Shown: positions 16,013 to 46,962 of the stretch, piece by piece
Layout of the letters: every line of letters begins with the position of its first letter
Numbering within the stretch: position 1 is the stretch's first letter
Assembly (NCBI RefSeq): GCF_023701745.1
Contig: NZ_JAJOZB010000001.1
Coordinates: 558,001-622,000 of the forward strand
Origin: Streptomyces sp. RKAG293
Lineage (GTDB): Bacteria; Actinomycetota; Actinomycetes; Streptomycetales; Streptomycetaceae
Direction: 5' to 3'
Length of the DNA: 64,000 bases
Program-made: the position numbers and the translations under genes
Notes under the pieces: generated by a model
Database searches by the model: none
Told to the model about the DNA's origin: nothing
Seen by the model: only the letters and a program-made list of their open reading frames with translations

Positions 16013-17796
16013 CCCGGGAGCTGCTGCCCACCGCGACCCCCGCGCGCACCCGCGCCGCGGCACGGGAACTGCTGCGCCCGCACCGGGCGCTGGCCTGCGC
16101 CGGGTTCGGCGTCCTGGTGGTGGCCACCGTCGTGGGGCTGCTCACCCAGCCGCTGCTGGGTCACCTCATCGACCTGGTCACCGAACGCCACCCGGCCGGC
16201 GACCTCACCCGGCCCGTGGTACTGCTGGCACTCGTCGCCGTGGTCCAGGGGATCACCACCGCGCTCGGCCTGTCGCTGGTCTCGCGGCTCGGTGAGACCG
16301 TACTGGCCGAGCTGCGCGAGAAGTTCGTCGAACGGGCCCTGCTGCTGCCGCTGGACCGGCTGGAGAAGGCCGGCTCCGGCGACCTCACCGCCCGCGTCAC
16401 CCGGGACGTCTCGCGGGTCGCCGACGCGGTCCGCACCGCGCTGCCCGAGCTGGCCCGCTCCGGACTGACCATCGTGCTGACGCTCGGCGCACTCGCCGTG
16501 CTCGACTGGCGGTTCCTGCTCGCCGCACTGCTCGCGCTGCCCGTCCAGGCGTACACCGCCCGCTGGTACCTGGCCAACGCCACACCGCTGTACGCCAAGG
16601 AGCGGATCGCGACCGGCGCGCAGCAGCAGCAGCTGCTCGACACCATCGGCGGGGCGGGCACGGTGCGGGCCCTGCGGCTGGAGGCCGAACACACCGAACG
16701 GGTCACCGAACGCTCCCGGGCCGCCGTCGACCTGACGCTGCGGGGGGTGCGGCTGGTGCTGCGCTTCTACAGCCGGCTGCATGTGGCCGAATACACCGGT
16801 CTGGCCGCCGTTCTGGTGGCCGGCTTCCTGCTCGTGCGCAGCGGCTCCGCGACGATCGGCACCGCGACGGCCGCCGCGCTGTACTTCCACAGCCTGTTCG
16901 GCCCGGTCAACACCGCGCTGGTGCTGCTCGACGACGCCCAGTCCGCTTCGGCCGGGCTGGCCCGGCTGGTCGGAGTGGTCGACGAGCCGGTGCGGCAGGA
17001 GACGGCCGGGACGGCGCCGGAGACACCGCGGAGCGTTCCGACCGTCACCCTCACCGGTGTCGGCCACAGCTACGTACCCGGCCGGCCCGTGCTGCACGAC
17101 GTGGACCTGATCCTGCGGCCGAAGGAGAAGGTCGCCCTGGTCGGCGCCAGCGGGGCGGGCAAGACCACCCTCGCCAAGCTCATCGTCGGCATCCACCACC
17201 CCACCACCGGCCGGATCGACATCGCGGGCACCGAGCCGGGCGAGGCCGGTCGTACGGTCGGGCTGGTCACCCAGGAGGTGCACGTCTTCGCCGGTCCGCT
17301 CGCCGACGACCTGCGGCTGGCCCGGCCGGCCGCCGACACCGGGGAACTGCGCGAGGCGCTGGACCGGGTCGGCGCGCTGGGCTGGGTCGACGCGCTGCCC
17401 GACGGGCTCGAGACCGTCGTCGGTGACGGCGGCCACCGGCTGACCGCCGACCGGGCGCAGCAACTCGCGCTGGCCCGGCTGGTGCTGGCCGATCCGCCGG
17501 TCGCGGTCCTCGACGAGGCCACCGCCGAGGCGGGCAGCTCCGGCGCACAGCTGCTGGAGCGGGCCGCCGACCGGGCCCTGGACGGCCGCACCGCGCTGGT
17601 CGTCGCCCACCGGCTGAGTCAGGCCGCGGCCGCCGACCGGATCGTCGTCATGGAGGACGGCCGGGTCGTCGAGAGCGGCAGCCACGACGAGCTGCGCGCC
17701 GCCGGGGGGCCGTACGCCGCCCTGTGGCAGGCCTGGTCGCAGCACCGCGGCGGCACGGTACCGAGCCCTGACCCCGACCCGGGCCTCCAGCTGTAG
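16009..17796 (+). CDS. ABC exporter half-transporter 2 (membrane + NBD fusion)
   Basis: The product is 595 aa. A membrane domain of about six helices (residues 20-320) precedes the NBD. Walker A GASGAGKTT (about 378-386) and Walker B VAVLDEATAE are intact, but the LSGGQ signature is replaced by LTADRAQQ (about 477). This is the mirror image of the defects in its partner, so one composite ATP site (this Walker A/B plus the partner's LSGGQ) is canonical and the other is doubly degenerate. Its start overlaps the stop of the first half (ATGA), which favours 1:1 synthesis. The probable role is export of the hydroxamate siderophore; other small substrates are possible. Confidence 0.9.
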   Translation: MTRELLPTATPARTRAAARELLRPHRALACAGFGVLVVATVVGLLTQPLLGHLIDLVTERHPAGDLTRPVVLLALVAVVQGITTALGLSLVSRLGETVLAELREKFVERALLLPLDRLEKAGSGDLTARVTRDVSRVADAVRTALPELARSGLTIVLTLGALAVLDWRFLLAALLALPVQAYTARWYLANATPLYAKERIATGAQQQQLLDTIGGAGTVRALRLEAEHTERVTERSRAAVDLTLRGVRLVLRFYSRLHVAEYTGLAAVLVAGFLLVRSGSATIGTATAAALYFHSLFGPVNTALVLLDDAQSASAGLARLVGVVDEPVRQETAGTAPETPRSVPTVTLTGVGHSYVPGRPVLHDVDLILRPKEKVALVGASGAGKTTLAKLIVGIHHPTTGRIDIAGTEPGEAGRTVGLVTQEVHVFAGPLADDLRLARPAADTGELREALDRVGALGWVDALPDGLETVVGDGGHRLTADRAQQLALARLVLADPPVAVLDEATAEAGSSGAQLLERAADRALDGRTALVVAHRLSQAAAADRIVVMEDGRVVESGSHDELRAAGGPYAALWQAWSQHRGGTVPSPDPDPGLQL

Positions 17797-17815
17797 CCCC
17801 GAACGACCAGCCGTC

Positions 17816-17845
17816 CCTCCGATCGCACCGATCGCCGGTCGGAGG
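17816..17845 (+). other. Hairpin between exporter and binding-protein genes
   Basis: CCTCCGA (17816-17822) pairs with TCGGAGG (17839-17845) around a 16-nt loop. It may attenuate or process the exporter transcript before the lipoprotein gene. No iron box was found in this 88-bp gap. Confidence 0.3.
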
Positions 17846-17884
17846 CCGAACGAAACGAACCGTACCGACCCGAAGGATCATGTG

Positions 17885-18952
17885 ATGTCCCGCGCCCAGA
17901 GAGCCACCCGGTTCACCGGACTGCTCGCCTCCGTACTGCTCCTCGTCGGTGGGGTGGCCGCCTGCGGCTCGTCCGACTCCGGCACCGACTCCCCGTCCGC
18001 CGGCACCGGCAAGAACGCCGCCGCCACCGCCTTCCCCGTCACGATCGCGCACAAGTACGGCAGTACGACCGTCAAGTCCGAGCCGAAGCGCATCGTCACG
18101 GTCGGTCTGACCGACCAGGACGCCGTGCTGGCGCTGGGCAAGGTACCGGTGGGAACGACGGAATGGATCGGCGGCTACCAGGGGGCCATCGGCCCCTGGG
18201 CGCAGAGCAAGCTGGGCGGCGCGGCCGCGCCGACCGTGCTCAAGGACACCGGGACCGGCCCCCAGACGGAGAAGATCGCGGCCCTGCGGCCGGACCTGAT
18301 CCTCGCCCTGTACTCCGGCCTGACGAAGGCCCAGTACGACACGCTGTCGAAGTTCGCCCCGGTCGTGGCCCAGCCCAAGGAGTTCAACGACTTCGGCATC
18401 CCCTGGCAGCAGCAGACCGAGACCATCGGCAAGGCGCTCGGCAAGCAGGCCGAGGCCAAGACGCTGGTCGACGGCGTCAAGAGCGCGTTCAGCGCCGCCG
18501 GGAAACAGCACCCGGAGTTCGCCAAGGCCACCGCGGTCATGGCCACCCCGTACGAGGGCACCTTCGTCTACGGCAGCCAGGACGCGCGCTCCCGGCTGCT
18601 GGCGGGCCTCGGCCTCACGCTGCCGGCGGGCCTGGACAAGGTGATCGGTGACTCCTTCGGCGCCAACATCAGCAAGGAGCGCACCGATCTGCTCGACCAG
18701 GGTGTCGCGGTGTGGATCGTCCCGGACACCACCGGGGCCGTCACCAAGCTGCACAGCGACAGGCTCTACGGGGACCTGAACGTCGTGAAGCAGGGCCGCG
18801 AGGTCTTCATCAAGGAGACCAGCGACTACGGCAACGCGGTGTCGCTGTCGACGGTGCTCAGCATTCCGTACGTCCTGGAGCGCCTGGTGCCGCAGCTCGC
18901 CGCGGCGGTGGACGGCAAGCCCGACACGAAGGTCGCGCAGCCCGCGTCCTGA
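17885..18952 (+). CDS. Siderophore (Fe-hydroxamate)-binding lipoprotein, FepB/FhuD type
   Basis: The product is 355 aa. ATG 17885 has GAAGGA 7 nt upstream; a GTG one codon earlier has a poorer spacing. The N-terminus is a lipoprotein signal ending in VAAC followed by a Ser/Gly-rich linker. The body has the two-lobe periplasmic-binding fold of iron-complex receptors: KHKYGSTTV-type first strand, then RIVTVGLTDQDAVLALG, then IAALRPDLILALYSG. It should capture the ferric siderophore at the membrane surface and hand it to the FecCD permeases at 41476-43590. It lies after the exporter genes and before a strong bidirectional terminator. Confidence 0.92.
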   Translation: MSRAQRATRFTGLLASVLLLVGGVAACGSSDSGTDSPSAGTGKNAAATAFPVTIAHKYGSTTVKSEPKRIVTVGLTDQDAVLALGKVPVGTTEWIGGYQGAIGPWAQSKLGGAAAPTVLKDTGTGPQTEKIAALRPDLILALYSGLTKAQYDTLSKFAPVVAQPKEFNDFGIPWQQQTETIGKALGKQAEAKTLVDGVKSAFSAAGKQHPEFAKATAVMATPYEGTFVYGSQDARSRLLAGLGLTLPAGLDKVIGDSFGANISKERTDLLDQGVAVWIVPDTTGAVTKLHSDRLYGDLNVVKQGREVFIKETSDYGNAVSLSTVLSIPYVLERLVPQLAAAVDGKPDTKVAQPAS

Positions 18953-18964
18953 GCGGCACGCCGG

Positions 18965-19012
18965 ACATGGCGGAGGGGGACGGCCCGGTCGGGCCGTCCC
19001 CCTCCGCCGTGT
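18965..19012. terminator. Strong bidirectional terminator hairpin
   Basis: A 22-bp stem (one G-T wobble) closes on a GGTC tetraloop: left arm 18965-18986, right arm 18991-19012. It separates the + strand lipoprotein gene from the end of the minus-strand MbtH gene and can act in both directions. Confidence 0.85.
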
Positions 19013-19018
19013 CCTGGG

Positions 19019-19216
19019 CTACTCCACGAGGCTGATGGGGCGCATGTCCGTCCAGCTGGCCTCGGTGTACTCCTGGCATTCCTGCCGCCCGGCCGGGCCG
19101 TACGCGACGGTCCAGCCGGCCGGCACGTCGACGAAGTCGGGCCACAGGCTGTGCTGGCCCTCGTCGTTGACCAGGACCGAGTAGACGCCCTCGGGGTTCT
19201 CGAACGGGTTGGCCAT
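19019..19216 (-). CDS. MbtH-like protein (NRPS adenylation partner)
   Basis: The product is 65 aa. The family pattern is complete: NPF near the N-terminus, [13 protein letters not shown] in the middle, VPAGW, and a C-terminal W-TDMRP. MbtH-like proteins bind adenylation domains and are often needed for their folding or activity. ATG 19216 is preceded by an AGAGGA site. It follows the NRPS stop by 65 bp on the same strand and should be co-transcribed from the iron-regulated promoter near 41380. Confidence 0.95.
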   Translation of the reverse strand: MANPFENPEGVYSVLVNDEGQHSLWPDFVDVPAGWTVAYGPAGRQECQEYTEASWTDMRPISLVE

Positions 19217-19251
19217 CTTCTCAGTTCCTCTCGGTGGGGCGGTTGGGTGGT

Positions 19252-19280
19252 TCGGGGGTCGGGGGTCGGGGGTCGGGGGT
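19252..19280. repeat. Short G-rich tandem repeat in the NRPS-mbtH spacer
   Basis: About four copies of a 7-bp unit (GGGGGTC) lie between the NRPS stop and the MbtH ribosome site. On the transcribed strand this is C-rich, which could affect coupling; no known function. Confidence 0.5.
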
Positions 19281-19281
19281 G

Positions 19282-41313
<22,032 letters not shown>

Positions 41314-41377
41314 CGGTGCCCGTGCCTCCCCATGATGTGCGGAAACGACTCGAGCGAGCCGTGACCGGTCGCCATAT

Positions 41378-41396
41378 TAAGGTAAGGATTACCTAA
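41378..41396. promoter_or_regulatory. Iron box upstream of the NRPS
   Basis: TAAGGTAAGGATTACCTAA is a close match to the DmdR iron-box consensus. It lies 65 bp before the NRPS start in the divergent NRPS/permease region. On the minus strand the AT-rich stretch beside it (TTAATAT) could be a -10 element. Confidence 0.85.
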
Positions 41397-41445
41397 CTAG
41401 ATAGCCCTCCCTCCCGGCATCCTCCGGAAACCGGGACGCTACTGT

Positions 41446-41464
41446 TAAGGCGTGCCTAACCTAA
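41446..41464. promoter_or_regulatory. Iron box upstream of the FecCD permease genes
   Basis: TAAGGCGTGCCTAACCTAA has a perfect right half (CTAACCTAA) and a weaker left half. It ends 11 bp before the chosen permease start and overlaps its ribosome site, so bound repressor would block both transcription and access to the start. Confidence 0.8.
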
Positions 41465-41475
41465 GGACGTTGACC

Positions 41476-42516
41476 GTGGACACCGGGCCGGTGACCCGGC
41501 GCAGAGGACTGCGCCCCGCCCTGCTCGTCGCCCTGCTCGCCGCCGCGCTCATCCTGTTGAGCCTGCTGTCGATCGCGCTGGGCGCGCTGAGCATCCCGCT
41601 GGACCAGGTCGTCCGGGCGCTGTTGGGGCATCCCTCCAGCCGTCTCATCGACAACGTCGTCTGGACGGTCCGCGTCCCCCGCACCGTCCTGGGCCTGTCG
41701 GTCGGCGCCGCCCTCGGTCTGTCCGGCGCGCTCATGCAGGCGCTGACCCGCAACCCGCTCGCCGACCCCGGGGTGCTGGGCGTCAGCGCCGGCGCCTCGT
41801 TCGGCATCGTCGTGTCGGTCGCGGTCTTCGGCGTCGGATCGCTCTACGGCTACGTGTGGTTCGCCTTCGCGGGTGCGCTCGCCACCAGTGTGCTGGTCTT
41901 CCTGCTGGGCAGATCGGGACGGTCGGGCGCCACACCGGTCAAGCTGGCGCTGGCGGGCGTCGCCGTGACGTTCCTGCTCTTCTCGCTGACCAACGCCATC
42001 GTCCTGACCGACCCCGACGCCCTGGACCGCTACCGCTTCTGGTCCGCCGGCTCCCTCGCCGACCGGGACAGCGGGGTGGTGTTGAGCATCCTGCCGTTCC
42101 TCGCCGTCGGCGCGCTGCTCGCGCTGGCCACCGCGCCCGCGCTCAACAGCCTGGCCCTCGGGGACGACGTGGCGGCCTCGCTGGGACGGCGACTGGGCCT
42201 CGTCCGGCTCCAGGGCGTGATCGCCGTGATGCTGCTGACCGGCGCGTCCGTCGCCGTCGTCGGTCCGGTCGTCTTCCTGGGACTGGTCGTACCGCACGTG
42301 GCCCGGATCCTCGCCCAGTACGCGGGACTCGGGCCGGACCACCGCTGGCTGCTGCCGCTGTCGGCGGCCCTCGCGCCCTGCCTGCTGCTCGGCGCCGACA
42401 TCATCGGGCGGGTGGTGGCGCGGCCCGTCGAGATCCAGGCCGGCGTCCTGGTCGCCTTCATCGGCGGCCCGTTCTTCATCGCGCTGGTGCGCCGGCGCAA
42501 GCTCGCGGAGGTGTGA
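41476..42516 (+). CDS. Iron-siderophore ABC permease, FecCD family (subunit 1)
   Basis: The product is 346 aa from GTG 41476, with AAGGA 8 nt upstream. An earlier GTG at 41452 lies inside the iron box and is unlikely. The protein is a FecCD/BtuC-type permease with about ten helices. The family stretch RTVLGLSVGAALGLSGALMQ and the later LTRNPLADPGVLGVSAGAS are present, as is the cytoplasmic coupling region near LGRRLGLVRL. It should pair with the next gene to form the import channel for ferric siderophore. Confidence 0.93.
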   Translation: MDTGPVTRRRGLRPALLVALLAAALILLSLLSIALGALSIPLDQVVRALLGHPSSRLIDNVVWTVRVPRTVLGLSVGAALGLSGALMQALTRNPLADPGVLGVSAGASFGIVVSVAVFGVGSLYGYVWFAFAGALATSVLVFLLGRSGRSGATPVKLALAGVAVTFLLFSLTNAIVLTDPDALDRYRFWSAGSLADRDSGVVLSILPFLAVGALLALATAPALNSLALGDDVAASLGRRLGLVRLQGVIAVMLLTGASVAVVGPVVFLGLVVPHVARILAQYAGLGPDHRWLLPLSAALAPCLLLGADIIGRVVARPVEIQAGVLVAFIGGPFFIALVRRRKLAEV

Positions 42517-42519
42517 GCG

Positions 42520-43590
42520 ATGACCGTCCTGCCCGCTGCCCCTGCCGTACGCGACCGGCGCACCTTCCGGCTCACGACACCGCCCATTTCCGGGATCCTG
42601 CGACCCCGGCTGCTGGCGGTCTGCGCCGGGCTGACGGTCGTGGTGTTCCTGCTGTTCTGCTGGGACATCGCGATCGGCGACTACCCCGTCAGCTTCACCG
42701 GCGTGGTCAAGGCCCTGGCCGGGTCGGGCGATCCCGGAACGGTCCTGGTCGTACAGGAGTTGCGGCTGCCGCGCGCGCTGACCGGACTCCTCGTCGGTAT
42801 CGCCTTCGGCCTCTCCGGCGCGCTGTACCAGACCATGACCCGCAACCCGCTGGCCAGCCCGGACATGATCGGCCTCACCGAAGGCGCCGGCACCGCCGTG
42901 GTGGCCGGCATCGTGCTCGGCTGGGACGGCGGCCTGGGCACCCAGGCGCTCGGCCTGCTCGGCGCCCTGGCCACCGCCCTGACCGTCTACGCGCTGGCCT
43001 GGAAGAACGGCGCCACCGGCTACCGCATCATCCTGGTCGGCATCGGGGTGTCCTGGATGTGCACCAGCGCCACCGACTACCTCCTCGCACGGGGCCAGCG
43101 CTTCGAGGCGCAGGCCGCGCTCGGCTGGCTGGTGGGCAACCTCAACGGCCGTACATGGAGCCAGGTCACGATGCTCGCCACCGCCATGGCGGTGCTGGTG
43201 CCGCTCGCCCTCGGCATGAGCCGCTGGCTGGGCACCCTCCAACTCGGCGACGACGTGGCCGCCGGCCTGGGCACGCCCGTGGGACCGGTCCGGCTGGCAC
43301 TGATGCTCATCGGCGTCGGCCTGATCGCCTTCGGCACGGCGGCGGCCGGCCCCGTCGCCTTCGTCGCACTGGCGGCCCCGCAGATCGCCCAACGGCTGGC
43401 CGGCCGCGCGTACCCACCGCCGGTCACCTCCGCGCTGACCGGCGCGCTGGTCGTTCTCGGCTCCGACCTCATCGCGCGTGAAGCGATCCCCGGCACCGAA
43501 CTGCCGGTGGGGATCGTCACCGGCGTCATCGGCGCGCCGGTACTGCTCTGGCTGCTCATCCGTGCCAACCGCGCGGGCTCAGGAGGCTGA
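42520..43590 (+). CDS. Iron-siderophore ABC permease, FecCD family (subunit 2)
   Basis: The product is 356 aa. The start lies 3 bp after the stop of subunit 1 and is preceded by GGAGG, so the pair is coupled. It has the FecCD hallmarks [22 protein letters not shown] and [13 protein letters not shown], about ten helices, and the coupling loop near [10 protein letters not shown]. The two permeases are clearly different from one another and should form a heterodimer. Confidence 0.93.
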   Translation: MTVLPAAPAVRDRRTFRLTTPPISGILRPRLLAVCAGLTVVVFLLFCWDIAIGDYPVSFTGVVKALAGSGDPGTVLVVQELRLPRALTGLLVGIAFGLSGALYQTMTRNPLASPDMIGLTEGAGTAVVAGIVLGWDGGLGTQALGLLGALATALTVYALAWKNGATGYRIILVGIGVSWMCTSATDYLLARGQRFEAQAALGWLVGNLNGRTWSQVTMLATAMAVLVPLALGMSRWLGTLQLGDDVAAGLGTPVGPVRLALMLIGVGLIAFGTAAAGPVAFVALAAPQIAQRLAGRAYPPPVTSALTGALVVLGSDLIAREAIPGTELPVGIVTGVIGAPVLLWLLIRANRAGSGG

Positions 43591-43594
43591 ACGC

Positions 43595-44481
43595 ATGACG
43601 ACCACCGACCCCGGCACCCGCACCGACACGGCCTCGGATCCCGGCACCTCGGCCGCGGGACCGGACCTGCGGGCCGACGGCCTGCACCTGGCGTACGACA
43701 ACCGGCTGGTGGTCGAGGACCTGAACCTGGCCGTCCCGCCCGGCCTGATCACCGCCATCGTCGGCGCCAACGCCTGCGGCAAGTCCACCCTGCTGCGCGC
43801 CCTCGCCCGGCTGCTGACCCCCGGCAGGGCACCGTACAGCTCGACGGCCGGGCCCTCGCGTCCATCTCCACCCGGGAACTGGCCCAGCGGCTCGGGATCC
43901 TGCCGCAGACCCCGGTGGCCCCGGAGGGGCTGACCGTCATCGACCTGGTCGGCCGGGGCCGTTCACCGCACCAGACCTGGTGGCGGCAGTGGTCCAAGGC
44001 CGACGAACTGGCCGTGCACGAGGCGCTGGCCGCCACCGACCTCACCGACCTCGCGGACCGCGCGGTGGACGAGCTGTCCGGAGGGCAGCGGCAACGTGCC
44101 TGGATCGCCATGGCCGTTGCCCAGGGCACCCCCGTGCTGCTGCTGGACGAACCCACCACGTATCTCGACGTGGCGCACCAGATCGACGTCCTCGACCTGA
44201 TCACCGACCTGAACCGGCGCGAGGGGCGCACGGTGGTCATGGTGCTGCACGACCTCAACCACGCCTGCCGGTACGCCGACCATGTCATCGCCATGAAGTC
44301 CGGCCGCATCGTCGCCGAGGGCCCGCCCGCCGACGTGATCACGGCCGCGACGGTCGAGGACGTCTTCGACCTGCGCTGCCAGGTCACCACCGACCCGGTC
44401 AGCGGCACCCCGCTGGTCATCCCGATGGGCCGGCACCACTACGCGGCCCCGGCCGGCGCGGACCGGCCGGCCGGGAGCTGA
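43595..44481 (+). pseudogene. FecE-type siderophore import ATPase, frameshifted by one base
   Basis: ATG 43595 follows AGGAGG and lies 4 bp after the permease stop. The first frame gives a normal FecE start with Walker [10 protein letters not shown], then runs out of frame at a C5 run (43818-43822) and stops at 43933. Adding one C restores a continuous 295-aa ATPase: [15 protein letters not shown]-loop [12 protein letters not shown], signature LSGGQRQR, Walker B VLLLDEPTTYLD and H-loop MVLHDLNHA are all present. Everything else is intact, so a sequencing error is more likely than true decay. If real, the cell would need another ATPase (an MsiK-like or paralogous FecE) to use the permeases. 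Confidence 0.9.
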
Positions 44482-44511
44482 CGGCCAGGAGGTGACGGCC
44501 TGGAGGTGACG

Positions 44512-44543
44512 GGCCCGCCCGGCAGGGATACGCCGGGCGGGCC
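44512..44543. terminator. Hairpin between convergent ATPase and formyltransferase genes
   Basis: A perfect 12-bp stem (44512-44523 with 44532-44543) has an 8-nt loop. It lies between two genes that face each other, so it is probably bidirectional. Confidence 0.75.
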
Positions 44544-44560
44544 GCGTCAGAACCGGGAGT

Positions 44561-45508
44561 TCAGGGCCGGGAGGTGAGGTAGCCGCCCATCGTCCGGAAG
44601 TAGTCGTGCGCCGCGTGCTCGGTGCCGTCCTCCGTGCGCACCCGCCGCACCGCGAGCCCGTGCCGGCGCCCGCTCCGGGCGTCCGCCCCGGCCACGATGA
44701 CGACCCCGTCGCCCTCCTTGATGAAGATCCGTCCGGGCGTACCCCCGTACCGCGCCTGCGAGACCGACGCGGACACGATGCTGATCCGCTCACCGCGGTG
44801 GTAGGCGAAAGCGCTGGGATACGGGTCGGACTGCGCGCGGACCAACCGCTCCAGGTCCTCGGCGGGCCAGGTCCAGTCGATGCGGCCGTCCTCGACCGAC
44901 CGCTTGTGGAAGAAGCTGGCCCGCGCACGGTCCTGCGGCTGCCAGCGGGCCTCCCCCGAGGCGATCAGGTCCAGCGATTCGCGCACGATCGGGCCGATCA
45001 GGTCGACGGTGCGGTGGAACAGGTCGGTCGCGGTGTCGGCGGGGCCGACCGGCACCGCGTGCTGCGTGAGGATGTCGCCCGCGTCCAGTTCGGCGCTCAT
45101 CCGGTGCGCGGTGACGCCGACCCGCTCCTCGCCGTTGATCAGCGCCCAGATGATCGGGGAGAAACCCGCGTAGGAGGGCAGCAGCGAGTCGTGGACGTTG
45201 AGCGTGCCGTGCGGCGGCAGGTCGTAGATCTCCGGCGGCAGCCAGGTGCGCCAGTTGTTCGCCACGATGATGTCGGGCGCCGCGTCCCTGATGGCGTCCA
45301 GCAGTTCGGGGTCGTCCGGCCGGTTGCGCAGCAGCGCCGGGACGTCGTGCTTCTGGGCCAGCTCCGCGACCGAATCGTCCCAGATCTTCTCGTACGCGTG
45401 CTCGCTCTTGGGGTGGGTGACGACGAGGACGACCTCGTGGTCGGAGTCCAGCAGAGCCTGCAGCGTGCGATGGCCCCAGGTCTGATAGCCGAACATGACG
45501 ACCCGCAT
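44561..45508 (-). CDS. Hydroxyornithine N5-formyltransferase (methionyl-tRNA formyltransferase-like)
   Basis: The product is 315 aa, with GGAGGG before the ATG. The formyl-THF transferase fold is recognised by the N-terminal RVVMFGYQTWG, by NVHDSLLPSYAGFSP (catalytic Asn/His region with the SLLP-G-P motif) and by ELDAGDIL. The C-terminal domain resembles that of Met-tRNA formyltransferase. In coelichelin-type loci such an enzyme formylates N5-hydroxyornithine to make the hydroxamate. The NRPS A3 code for formyl-hydroxyornithine supports the same role here. It diverges from the hydroxylase gene and shares its iron box. Confidence 0.92.
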   Translation of the reverse strand: MRVVMFGYQTWGHRTLQALLDSDHEVVLVVTHPKSEHAYEKIWDDSVAELAQKHDVPALLRNRPDDPELLDAIRDAAPDIIVANNWRTWLPPEIYDLPPHGTLNVHDSLLPSYAGFSPIIWALINGEERVGVTAHRMSAELDAGDILTQHAVPVGPADTATDLFHRTVDLIGPIVRESLDLIASGEARWQPQDRARASFFHKRSVEDGRIDWTWPAEDLERLVRAQSDPYPSAFAYHRGERISIVSASVSQARYGGTPGRIFIKEGDGVVIVAGADARSGRRHGLAVRRVRTEDGTEHAAHDYFRTMGGYLTSRP

Positions 45509-45536
45509 GGCGGTCTTCCCTCCGACGACGTTATTG

Positions 45537-45555
45537 CAAGGTAAGCCTTACCTTA
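45537..45555. promoter_or_regulatory. Iron box shared by formyltransferase and hydroxylase genes
   Basis: CAAGGTAAGCCTTACCTTA has a perfect 9-bp inverted repeat core, AAGGTAAG / CTTACCTT. It lies 28 bp from the formyltransferase start and 36 bp from the hydroxylase start, so one repressor dimer pair could control both directions. Confidence 0.85.
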
Positions 45556-45591
45556 TCTAATATGAGCGCCGTTGAGGGAGGCGATGCATCG

Positions 45592-46914
45592 GTGACAGCA
45601 CCGCGCAGTATGCCGGACATCATCCACGATGTCCTGGGGATCGGCTTCGGCCCGTCAAATCTGGCACTCGCCATAGCCGTTGAGGAGCACAACACACAAC
45701 TCCCTGAGGACCAGAGGCTGAATGCCCTCTTCCTGGAACGGCAGCCACGCTTCGGGTGGCATCGGGGCATGCTCATCGACGATGCGACCATGCAGGTGTC
45801 CTTCCTGAAGGACCTGGTCACGATGCGCAACCCCACCAGCGACTTCAGCTTCCTCTGCTATCTGCGCGAGCAGGGCAGACTGGTGGACTTCCTGAACCAG
45901 AAGACGCTCTTCCCGCTCCGCGTCGAGTTCCACGACTACTTCGAATGGGCCGCGGCCCGGGTGGCCCACCTGGTCGACTACTCCTCCGAGGTGGTGTCGG
46001 TCGAACCGGTGCGCGACGAGAGCGGCGAGGTCGCCTACCTGGACGTGACCTGCCGGGACCCGGCCGCCGGCCCGTCGTCCACGGTGACCCACCGGGCGCG
46101 CAACATCAGTGTCGCGGTGGGACTGGAACCCCATCTGCCGCCCGGCACCGACCTGTCGGACCGCGTCTGGCACAACAGCCAGCTCATCCCACGGGTCGCC
46201 GAACTCAACGCCTCCGGCGCTCCCGTGCGCCGGGTCGTCGTGCTCGGCGCGGGACAGAGCGCCGCCGAGGCGGTCGACTACCTGCACCGCACCTTCCCCG
46301 AGGCCGAGGTCTGCGCGGTCTTCGCCAAATACGGGTACACACCCGCCGACGACAGCCCGTTCGCCAACCGGATCTTCGACCCCGAGGCGGTGGACGTCTA
46401 CTTCGACTCCCCGTCCGAGGTGAAGCAGTCCCTCTTCGACTACCACCGCTCCACCAACTACTCCGTCGTCGACATGGATCTCATCGAGGCCCTGTACGCG
46501 ACCTCGTACCGCGAGAAGGTGCAGGGCCGCGAGCGACTGCGCTTCCTGAACGTCTCCCGCATCCGGGACGTGAGCGTCCAGGACGACCGACTCGACATCT
46601 CGGTGGAGTTCCTGCCCACCGGCGAACACCAGATCCTCGAATCGGACATCCTCGTCCACGCCACCGGCTACCGCTCCCAGGACATCGGCACTCTGCTCGG
46701 CGACTCGGCGAAGATCTGTCTGCGCGACGACGGGGACGCGGTCCGGGTCGGGCGCGACCACCGCGTCGAGGTCGCACCGGAAGTCACCGCGGGCATCTAC
46801 CTCCAAGGCGGAACGGAACACACCCACGGCCTGGCATCGACCCTGCTGTCCACCACCGCCATCCGCGCCGGCGAGATCCGCGGCTCCCTCCTGGCACGTC
46901 TGGCCGCCGGCTGA
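45592..46914 (+). CDS. L-ornithine N5-monooxygenase
   Basis: The product is 440 aa from GTG 45592, with GGGAGG 10 nt upstream; an ATG at 45562 is only 6 nt past the iron box and lacks a site. The FAD motif is VLGIGFGPSNLALAIA, the NADPH motif VLGAGQSAAEAVDYLH, and the C-terminal HATGYRSQD is the family ATGY motif. Enzymes of this group (SidA, PvdA, CchB) hydroxylate the side-chain amine of ornithine using O2 and NADPH, the first step toward hydroxamates. It supplies the formyltransferase and the NRPS modules that use hydroxyornithine. No second hydroxylase is in the window. Confidence 0.95.
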   Translation: MTAPRSMPDIIHDVLGIGFGPSNLALAIAVEEHNTQLPEDQRLNALFLERQPRFGWHRGMLIDDATMQVSFLKDLVTMRNPTSDFSFLCYLREQGRLVDFLNQKTLFPLRVEFHDYFEWAAARVAHLVDYSSEVVSVEPVRDESGEVAYLDVTCRDPAAGPSSTVTHRARNISVAVGLEPHLPPGTDLSDRVWHNSQLIPRVAELNASGAPVRRVVVLGAGQSAAEAVDYLHRTFPEAEVCAVFAKYGYTPADDSPFANRIFDPEAVDVYFDSPSEVKQSLFDYHRSTNYSVVDMDLIEALYATSYREKVQGRERLRFLNVSRIRDVSVQDDRLDISVEFLPTGEHQILESDILVHATGYRSQDIGTLLGDSAKICLRDDGDAVRVGRDHRVEVAPEVTAGIYLQGGTEHTHGLASTLLSTTAIRAGEIRGSLLARLAAG

Positions 46915-46924
46915 CCGGCCCGAA

Positions 46925-46956
46925 CCGCTCCCGACGACGGCCTGAGGTCGGGGCGG
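46925..46956. terminator. Hairpin between hydroxylase and SDR genes
   Basis: A 10-bp stem with one bulged T (46925-46935 with 46947-46956) lies between convergent genes. Confidence 0.55.
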
Positions 46957-46962
46957 GGATGG

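Noticed and set aside
41452..41475. GTG 41452 as start of the first FecCD permease
   Set aside because: It lies inside the iron box; GTG 41476 follows a proper AAGGA site.
45562..45591. ATG 45562 as start of the ornithine hydroxylase
   Set aside because: It lies 6 bp from the iron box without a ribosome site; GTG 45592 has GGGAGG at good distance.
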